Positions 21,848 to 29,049 of a DNA stretch of 64,000 bases are shown in pieces. How positions within the stretch are numbered: the stretch's first letter is position 1; the number at the start of each line of letters is the position of its first letter. The position numbers and the translations under genes are program-made. Under the pieces are notes generated by a model, which saw only the letters and a list, made by a program, of their open reading frames with translations, was not told where the DNA came from and made no database searches. The stretch is from assembly GCA_947502635.1 (NCBI GenBank), contig CANNAN010000004.1:1-64000 (forward strand), written 5' to 3'. The stretch comes from an uncultured Flavobacteriaceae bacterium (GTDB lineage: Bacteria > Bacteroidota > Bacteroidia > Flavobacteriales > Flavobacteriaceae).

Positions 21848-22720
21848 ATGAAAAGAAAAGACTTTTTAAAATCTACGGGACTCACTGCTTTATCCTTACC
21901 TCTTATGAAACTTAATGCTTTTTCTACACTGTCAAGTAACTTGAAATCATCACAGAAAATGCCTTTGATGTTTGTTGGTCATGGAAGTCCAATGAATGCT
22001 ATTGTACAAAACGATTTTCATAAAAAATGGCAAAGTTTAGGTCTGTCGTTACCCGAGCCGCAAGCCATTCTTGTAATTTCTGCACATTGGCTTACCAACA
22101 AATCTACAAAGGTTACTGCGATGTCTACACCTGAAACAATTCATGATTTTGGTGGATTTCCTAATGAGTTATTTCAACAACAATACCCTGCACCTGGTAG
22201 TCCAGAGATGGCAAAATTAACAATCAACCAAATTCATTCTACCATCGTTCATCAAGATATGGAATGGGGGTTAGATCATGGTACCTGGAGTGTTTTAAAA
22301 CCTATGTTTCCACAAGCAAAAACACCTGTTTATCAGTTAAGTATTGATATGTCTAAGCCCATTCAATTTCATTTTGATCTAGGTAAGGAGCTTAAAGCGC
22401 TACGAAGCAAAGGCGTATTAATTATTGGAAGCGGTAACATAGTACATAATCTAATGCAGTTAAGAAGGCATGTTACTTATGATTGGGCCGAAAGTTTTGA
22501 CCATAGTATAAAAACATTTATTGATAAACGTGATTTTAAATCCGTAATAGGCTTTCAAAAACTTGGAAAAGTAGCTGAATTAGCCCATCCTAGTTATGAT
22601 CACCTTTTACCTTTGATGTATACTTTAGGAGCTATGGATAAAAACGAATCCATAGAGTACTTTAATGATAGTTTCGATTTAGGAGCTATTTCTATGCGCT
22701 CTTTATTAATAAGCTCTTAG
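21848..22720 (+). CDS. 4,5-DOPA dioxygenase extradiol / LigB-like (YgiD-type)
   Basis: MFVGHGSPMNAI, VISAHWLT, IIGSGNIVHNL; start at MKRKDFLKSTG (21848). Confidence 0.88.
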   Translation: MKRKDFLKSTGLTALSLPLMKLNAFSTLSSNLKSSQKMPLMFVGHGSPMNAIVQNDFHKKWQSLGLSLPEPQAILVISAHWLTNKSTKVTAMSTPETIHDFGGFPNELFQQQYPAPGSPEMAKLTINQIHSTIVHQDMEWGLDHGTWSVLKPMFPQAKTPVYQLSIDMSKPIQFHFDLGKELKALRSKGVLIIGSGNIVHNLMQLRRHVTYDWAESFDHSIKTFIDKRDFKSVIGFQKLGKVAELAHPSYDHLLPLMYTLGAMDKNESIEYFNDSFDLGAISMRSLLISS

Positions 22721-22721
22721 T

Positions 22722-23624
22722 ATGTCACATTTCGGGATAAAGAGGTATATCATCACTGTTACTTCTTTTTTTATAGGACAATTTTTTATTTATGCACAAA
22801 CCGCGAATGATCTAAACTCAAAAAAAATGATAAAATTAATTCATGTAAATGGTCCTGTATACAGTATAGAAGGACAAGGAGGCAATATAGGAATTCTTAT
22901 AGGAAAAGATGGTATATTACTTATAGACGATCAATTTGCTCATTTACACGATGCTATAGTAGAAAGTATCTCTAAAATAAGCAAAGAAGAAGTTACATAC
23001 GTTATCAATACACACTGGCATGTAGATCATACCAATGGTAATGAGAAGTTTGGAGCGAAAGGAAGTACAATTATCGCTCAAAGAAATAGTGCTCTTCGGA
23101 TGCAATCCTCTCAAACGATAGCTGTATTTAATCACCAACAAAAGCCTTATGCAGAAATTGGATTGCCCAAAATAAAATTTGATGAACACTATGAATTACA
23201 ATTCAACGAGCAGCATATAGATTTAATAGCAGTAAATCATGCACATACCGATGGAGATTTAATCGTTCATTTCAATGAGGCAAATGTCATCCATACAGGA
23301 GATGTTTTTGTGACCTACGGTTACCCATTCATTGATACGCCCAATGGAGGAAGTATCCAGGGCGTAATTCAAGCTCTAGATAAAATACTAAGCTTATGTG
23401 ACGCTAATACAAAGATTATTCCAGGGCATGGATACATAGCAAGTAAAAAAGATCTAGTCCTTTACAAGGAGATGCTAGAAGTTATTTTAGAACGAGTAAA
23501 AATAGAGAAAAGCAAAGGGAGGACAGTCAATGAAATCCTTTTAACAAACCCAACTAGGGGTTTTAAAAGTGAAAAAATAAATGAAGCTATTTTTGTGAAT
23601 ATTATTTTATCTACATTAAAATAA
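22722..23624 (+). CDS. MBL-fold metallo-hydrolase
   Basis: NTHWHVDHTNGNEKFG (HxHxDH), HAHTDGDLIVHF, IIPGHG. Confidence 0.92.
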   Translation: MSHFGIKRYIITVTSFFIGQFFIYAQTANDLNSKKMIKLIHVNGPVYSIEGQGGNIGILIGKDGILLIDDQFAHLHDAIVESISKISKEEVTYVINTHWHVDHTNGNEKFGAKGSTIIAQRNSALRMQSSQTIAVFNHQQKPYAEIGLPKIKFDEHYELQFNEQHIDLIAVNHAHTDGDLIVHFNEANVIHTGDVFVTYGYPFIDTPNGGSIQGVIQALDKILSLCDANTKIIPGHGYIASKKDLVLYKEMLEVILERVKIEKSKGRTVNEILLTNPTRGFKSEKINEAIFVNIILSTLK

Positions 23625-23625
23625 T

Positions 23626-24032
23626 ATGCTTAAAGCTTATTTAATGCTAATTGGTTCTATGTTTTTTTTGGGTCTGAGTAATCTTTTTTTCAAAGAAGTA
23701 GTATTTCTATAGGAGCATCATTAACGACAGTTTGGTATTATATAATTGGTACTATTCTTACTTTGGTTGGTTTTACTTTCAGTAAAGAAAAATTGTTTTT
23801 TAATTTATATGAATTAAAATGGGTTATTCTTTTATCTATCAGCACTTCTCTTAGCGTTTTTCTATTTTCGAAATCAATACAAAGTATTCCTATTTCAATA
23901 GCCTCTACAATTCGATCTATGCCTTTCATAGTAACTATTATTATAGTTTTACTTCTTGGTGATCATGCTTTAAGCTTAAAAAATGGGCTAGGTGTTTTCT
24001 TTGCAATATTGGCCGTTTATTGTATAAAATAA
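23626..24032 (+). pseudogene. EamA/DMT-family transporter (single domain), frame interrupted at a T7 run
   Basis: MLKAYLMLIGSMFFLGLSNLFFKEVVFL* (23626-23712). The -1 frame continues QRSSISIGASLTTVWYYIIGTILTLVGF...LGVFFAILAVYCIK* to 24032. Confidence 0.7.
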
Positions 24033-24160
24033 AAGTCTTTACTAAACCAAATAGAAATCAATGGTAAAAGCTTCAGATTTTGATAATTATCTAGCTTTTT
24101 ATTATAATACTATGATTAAAAAAGTATAATAAATACTCTACTTCGAGTTGGCAAACAAAA

Positions 24161-24223
24161 ATACCCTATGGAAATTCACTTTGAAATGTAAAAGTGGCAA
24201 ATCAAATAAACACATTAGGGTAT
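24161..24223. other. Nested inverted repeat (candidate structured RNA or regulatory DNA)
   Basis: Outer arms ATACCCTATG / CATTAGGGTAT (10 bp, one bulge); inner hairpin CACTTT-gaaatgta-AAAGTG. Confidence 0.4.
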
Positions 24224-24411
24224 ACTCTATATGTGTGTTGTGATCTTCTGAAATAAAAACACCAGTATTTAACCTAATAGAATACGTCTTATTCTAATCG
24301 TTATATTTCATAAAAAAGAATCTTTTCTATAATAAATTGTAATTACTGTAACAGGCATCTTTTTGCTGTGTCTAAATTATAAAGTAAGTATTAGTAATAA
24401 AAACAAACTTT

Positions 24412-24894
24412 ATGATTTACAAAACACAGTCAAAATTATTATTGGTCATATTATTTAGTATGGTCTCAATTATTAACGCTCAAACAAATAAAACAAAAAA
24501 GATGACCCAAGAACAGCAAGATGTATTAAGTACAATCAATAAAATGACAGAAGCCTTTCAAAACAAGAATATTGATGAAGTTATGACTTGTTATGAACCA
24601 GAAGCAGTCATTGTATTTGAACCAGATTCGCCTATATCAGATTCAAATGCAATACGAGAAATGTTTGAAGCTATGTCAATGATAAATCCGATATTTACAT
24701 TTAGTGGGCATGAAGTGTTTATTATTGGAAATATCGCAACTCATATTACACCTTGGGAAATGACAGGAAAAGCCCCAGACGGAACCGAAATTAAACAAGA
24801 AGGATTATCAATTGCCGTTTTAAGAAAGCAAGAAAATGGAAGATGGTTAATGCTATTAGACAACCCTCACGGACAATTCTTAATGAATCAATAA
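24412..24894 (+). CDS. SnoaL/NTF2-like (DUF4440-type) secreted protein
   Basis: Signal peptide; FQNKNIDEVMTCYEPEAVIVFEP...REMFEAM...ITPWEMTGKAPDGTE. Confidence 0.82.
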   Translation: MIYKTQSKLLLVILFSMVSIINAQTNKTKKMTQEQQDVLSTINKMTEAFQNKNIDEVMTCYEPEAVIVFEPDSPISDSNAIREMFEAMSMINPIFTFSGHEVFIIGNIATHITPWEMTGKAPDGTEIKQEGLSIAVLRKQENGRWLMLLDNPHGQFLMNQ

Positions 24895-24902
24895 TATAAT
24901 TC

Positions 24903-24945
24903 TAGCACTATTTTGTCCTTGCAAAACAAAGGCAAAATAGTGCTA
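24903..24945. terminator. Hairpin between the NTF2-like gene and the sigma factor gene (possible attenuator or weak terminator)
   Basis: 13-bp perfect stem TAGCACTATTTTG / CAAAATAGTGCTA; poor T tract. Confidence 0.5.
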
Positions 24946-24960
24946 TATTAAAAGTATAAA

Positions 24961-25833
24961 ATGAGCAAAAAATCAATTAATACCACAACTTTAGATACGA
25001 CTTTAATAGAAGAATCTCTTTTAGGAAATAAGGAGGCACTAGAATGTCTTATTAAAAAGCATCAAGACTGGATTTATAATATAGCCTTAACTTTTGTAGG
25101 AGACAAAGATGAATCGGCTGATTTAACACAAGAAGTTTTAATAAAAATTGTTACTAAGTTAGGTTCATTCAAACAAAAGAGCAGTTTTAAAACTTGGGTA
25201 TATCGTATTGTAAAAAACCATTTTTTGAATATGAAAAGAGGGAAATATGAAACTAATGCTCCAACATTCGAGCAATTCGGAGACGGGTTAGATCAATTGA
25301 CTAATGAATCCCTCTCTGATTATTCTTATGATATAGAAGATAAACTTTTAATAAAAGAAGCAAAAATAAGCTGTATGAAGGGCATGTTGTTATGTTTTAA
25401 CAGAGAACAACGAATGATTTATATAATAGGTGAGTTGTTTGGCTTTTCAGATGCTATTGGTAGTGAGATAATGGAAATTTCAAAAGAGAATTTTAGAATT
25501 AAACTACACAGATCAAAAAAGCAATTATATAATTTTATGGATAATAAATGTGGGCTTGTAAATAAAAGTAACCCTTGTCGTTGTGCCAGAAAAACTGCAG
25601 GGTTTATAAAAATGGGATTTGTTGACCCAATCCACCTGCATTTTCAGAAAAATACCATTGCAAATATCAATAAGGTCATTGACAAAAAAATAGAAACATA
25701 TCAAGGAGATGTCATGTCTGAATATCAAAAAATATTTCAAGAACATCCTTTTTTACAAAGTCCAGACAAGTTAGAATCCATAAAGAATTTACTTTCTTCA
25801 AAAACAATAAAGGAGACTTTTAATTTCGATTAA
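24961..25833 (+). CDS. ECF RNA polymerase sigma factor with Cys-rich C-terminal extension
   Basis: LLGNKEALECLIKKHQDWIYNIAL...ADLTQEVLIKI...FKTWVYRIVKNHFLN; C-terminal CGLVNKSNPCRCARKTAGF. Confidence 0.88.
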   Translation: MSKKSINTTTLDTTLIEESLLGNKEALECLIKKHQDWIYNIALTFVGDKDESADLTQEVLIKIVTKLGSFKQKSSFKTWVYRIVKNHFLNMKRGKYETNAPTFEQFGDGLDQLTNESLSDYSYDIEDKLLIKEAKISCMKGMLLCFNREQRMIYIIGELFGFSDAIGSEIMEISKENFRIKLHRSKKQLYNFMDNKCGLVNKSNPCRCARKTAGFIKMGFVDPIHLHFQKNTIANINKVIDKKIETYQGDVMSEYQKIFQEHPFLQSPDKLESIKNLLSSKTIKETFNFD

Positions 25834-25875
25834 ACCACGTACAAAAGTGTTCGCAGTATATAAAATAATAGTCGG

Positions 25876-26919
25876 TTATTGTTCGGTATAAATTCTATTT
25901 TCCTGTTCATTAACCCTAATAAACGTTGTGCGCTTAGTGAGCTCTTTTAGTCGTTGCGCACCAACATACGTACATGTACTACGTAAACCTCCTAAAATGT
26001 CTTGCAATGTATTTTCTACATCACCCTTGTACGGCACTTCAACCGTTTTACCCTCACTAGCTCTATATTCTGCAACACCACCAACATGCTTGTCCATAGC
26101 AGTGAAGGAACTCATTCCATAAAATTTTCTATAAGATTTTCCTTGTTTCTCAATAACCTCGCCGCCACTTTGGTTATGCCCCGCTAGCATACCTCCAAGC
26201 ATTACAAAATCTGCTCCAGCTCCAAATGCTTTAGCGATATCCCCTGGTGTTGTACAACCGCCATCACTAATTATTTGACCGCTTAAACCATGAGCAGCAT
26301 CTGCACATTCAATAATTGCTGAAAGTTGTGGGTAACCCACGCCAGTTTTAACACGCGTAGTACAAACAGAACCAGGGCCAATACCTACTTTTATAACATC
26401 GGCGCCAGATAGTAAAAGCTCTTCAACCATTTCGCCAGTAACAACGTTACCAGCAATAATAACTTTATCAGGATATTGTTCGCGTGTTTTTTTAACAAAG
26501 TCTACAAAATGCTCTGAATAGCCATTGGCCACATCAATACAGATAAAATTTAGATGTGGGCTAAACTTAAAAATTTCTGCTAATTTTTCAGAATCTTGTT
26601 TACCTATTCCAGTACTTACAGCCACATAATTTTCTTTATTTTGAGGTAAGTTTGATAAAAATAAGTTCCAATCAGAAATGGAATAATGTTTATGAATGGC
26701 AGTGAATAATTTTTTATCAGATAAAGCTTTAGCCATTTCAAAAGTGCCTACGGTATCCATATTTGCTCCCATAATAGGAATACCTGTCCATGTTAACGGG
26801 CTATGTAAAAACTTAAATTCGCGTTCTAAATTAACTTCCGATCTACTTTTTAATGTGGAACGCTTGGGACGAATCATCACATCTTTAAAACCAAGTTTTA
26901 TATCGTATTCTATTCGCAT
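25876..26919 (-). CDS. guaC: GMP reductase
   Basis: [57 protein letters not shown]. Confidence 0.95.
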   Translation of the reverse strand: MRIEYDIKLGFKDVMIRPKRSTLKSRSEVNLEREFKFLHSPLTWTGIPIMGANMDTVGTFEMAKALSDKKLFTAIHKHYSISDWNLFLSNLPQNKENYVAVSTGIGKQDSEKLAEIFKFSPHLNFICIDVANGYSEHFVDFVKKTREQYPDKVIIAGNVVTGEMVEELLLSGADVIKVGIGPGSVCTTRVKTGVGYPQLSAIIECADAAHGLSGQIISDGGCTTPGDIAKAFGAGADFVMLGGMLAGHNQSGGEVIEKQGKSYRKFYGMSSFTAMDKHVGGVAEYRASEGKTVEVPYKGDVENTLQDILGGLRSTCTYVGAQRLKELTKRTTFIRVNEQENRIYTEQ

Positions 26920-27032
26920 CTACAATCAGATTAATAATTAAGATTATCTTTACTTTAAAAGTACAATTTTTTGAACTTTTAAATGAAACAAATTGATGAT
27001 AAATTACAAGAATTAAATACACTACAATAGTT

Positions 27033-27063
27033 TTGCTAATTAATTTAATTATAAATAAGTTTG
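27033..27063 (+). promoter_or_regulatory. Candidate Bacteroidota promoter TTG-N20-TAAGTTTG upstream of the hybrid kinase gene
   Basis: TTG at 27033-27035 and an exact TAnnTTTG at 27056-27063, 18 bp before the ATG. Confidence 0.45.
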
Positions 27064-27080
27064 TTTAAACGTACTAATAA

Positions 27081-28499
27081 ATGAGTTTTATCCCACGGTC
27101 AATTAAATCTATTAAAAAAAGAAAAGTCTTATCCTTTTTTATTTTTATTTCTATTGTCACAATTCTATTGGGGGGGTATTTATTTCTTGAAAAGAAAATT
27201 AGTTTAGAGACCATAGCATTATTCTTGTTTTCTCTTACTATAATTCAAGTTTTTGTATTACAATATTTTTTTAAAAATCAATTAAAGAATGATACCAGAC
27301 AGTCAAATTTGTATACACGAATTAATGAGCTAAAAGTGAGTCTTGAAGAGTCTGATAAAATAGCTGAGTATAAATCAATTTATTTAGCAAACATGAGTTA
27401 TGAGGTTCGTACATTACTCAGTACCGTTTTAGGGATGTTAAATATGTTAAAACAAACAGAACTTGATGATGATCAGAAAGCGCAAGTAGAAATTGCAGAA
27501 TATTCTTCAAGGCATCTCGTGCAATTGGTAAATATGGTGACCAATAATGCCAATGTAGAATCGGGAGATATTAAATTAGAATTATTAGCAATCGATTTAA
27601 GATCGGATTTATCTCATCTTTTTAAAGTTTTTGAATACCAAGCTTGGGAAAAAGGTTTAGACTTCGATTTTAAGTTTTTATATGAAGAAAAAGATACCTT
27701 TTCTGTTTTAGGAGATTCGTCTAGGATTAGACAAGTACTAATCAATTTAATTAGCAATGCTATAAAGTTTACGAACTCAGGTAAAGTATCAGTAATAGTT
27801 GATCAAACAGTTAGTATTGACGACGATCTTATAGTAACATTTTATATCAAAGATACTGGTATTGGTATGAAACAAGAAGAAGTTGAATTGATTTTCGATA
27901 ATGCTTCTAGCCCATATAATGCTTCTATAATAAGAGATTATAGGGGAGGAGGTATCGGACTGTCTATTTCTCATCAGTTAGTTAAACTAATGGGAGGTGA
28001 GCTAAAATTAGAAAGTAAAGAAAATGAAGGGTCTACCTTCTATTTTAGTTTACAGTTAAAAAAGACATTAAATATTAAAGCAGAAAGTGTTGAAATAAAA
28101 CCGATTATTCTGAATAAGTTTAACGTTTTGGTAGCGGAAGATAATCGAATGAATCAAAAAGTGATTAAGTTTTTACTAGAACGTCAAGGCGCCGATTGTA
28201 CTTTTGTGAAAAATGGTATTGAAGCTGTTGAACTATATAAAATTTTAGATTTTGATATGGTATTTATGGATATTTATATGCCAGACATGGATGGTTATCA
28301 AGCAACCAAGGCCATTCAGAAAACCGAAAAGTATGCGAATAAAAGCACCCCAATAATTGCTGTATCTGCTAGTGCTTTTGAGGAAGATATTGCTAATGCT
28401 AAATTAGCTGGAATTGATGAGTTTTTAGCAAAACCAATACAAACAGAAGAGCTAAAAGCGTTATTAAGTAAATATGCTAATAAAAATATATCTGATTAA
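27081..28499 (+). CDS. Hybrid histidine kinase-like protein (2 TM, degenerate HisKA, HATPase_c, receiver domain)
   Basis: NLISNAIKFTNSG (N box), DTGIGM, GGGIGLSIS; receiver VLVAEDN...VFMDIYMPDMDG...AKPI. The H box reads NMSYEVRTLLS. Confidence 0.92.
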   Translation: MSFIPRSIKSIKKRKVLSFFIFISIVTILLGGYLFLEKKISLETIALFLFSLTIIQVFVLQYFFKNQLKNDTRQSNLYTRINELKVSLEESDKIAEYKSIYLANMSYEVRTLLSTVLGMLNMLKQTELDDDQKAQVEIAEYSSRHLVQLVNMVTNNANVESGDIKLELLAIDLRSDLSHLFKVFEYQAWEKGLDFDFKFLYEEKDTFSVLGDSSRIRQVLINLISNAIKFTNSGKVSVIVDQTVSIDDDLIVTFYIKDTGIGMKQEEVELIFDNASSPYNASIIRDYRGGGIGLSISHQLVKLMGGELKLESKENEGSTFYFSLQLKKTLNIKAESVEIKPIILNKFNVLVAEDNRMNQKVIKFLLERQGADCTFVKNGIEAVELYKILDFDMVFMDIYMPDMDGYQATKAIQKTEKYANKSTPIIAVSASAFEEDIANAKLAGIDEFLAKPIQTEELKALLSKYANKNISD

Positions 28500-28642
28500 G
28501 TTTTGAATTTCATTTATATATGTGACATTTAAGGGACAAATTGCTACAAAAGCTTTCTTTTGACACGAATTTCACGAACTCAATTCTCTGTTCAGTGGTG
28601 AGTTAATAAGTATTACATCTAATAGCGAAGTAGTTTTTTTTC

Positions 28643-29023
28643 TTATTTAACAGCGATCATGCTAATCTCTACATTAACATTTTTAGGTAGCCTGGCAACT
28701 TGTACTGTTTCACGAGCTGGAGCTGTATCATCATTAAAATAATTACCATATACTTCATTTATTTGAGTAAAATCATCCATATTACTAATGAAAATAGATG
28801 TTTTTATAACATGCTCAAAAGTCATATTTGCTGCTTCTAAAACTGCTTTAAGGTTTTGCATAATTTGAGCAGTCTCCGTTTTTATATCTTCTAAAACAAG
28901 TTCTCCTGTTTCTGGGTTAAAGGCAATTTGTCCAGAAGTATATAAGGTATTACCACTTAATACGGCTTGATTATATGGACCAATAGGAGCAGGAGCTTTA
29001 GATGTTGTAATTATTTTTTTCAT
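28643..29023 (-). CDS. RidA family protein
   Basis: APAPIGPYNQAVLSGNTLYTSGQI...ETVQVARLPKNVNVEISMIA. Confidence 0.95.
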   Translation of the reverse strand: MKKIITTSKAPAPIGPYNQAVLSGNTLYTSGQIAFNPETGELVLEDIKTETAQIMQNLKAVLEAANMTFEHVIKTSIFISNMDDFTQINEVYGNYFNDDTAPARETVQVARLPKNVNVEISMIAVK

Positions 29024-29049
29024 AGTATAACGCGTTTATTTTTAGCGAA

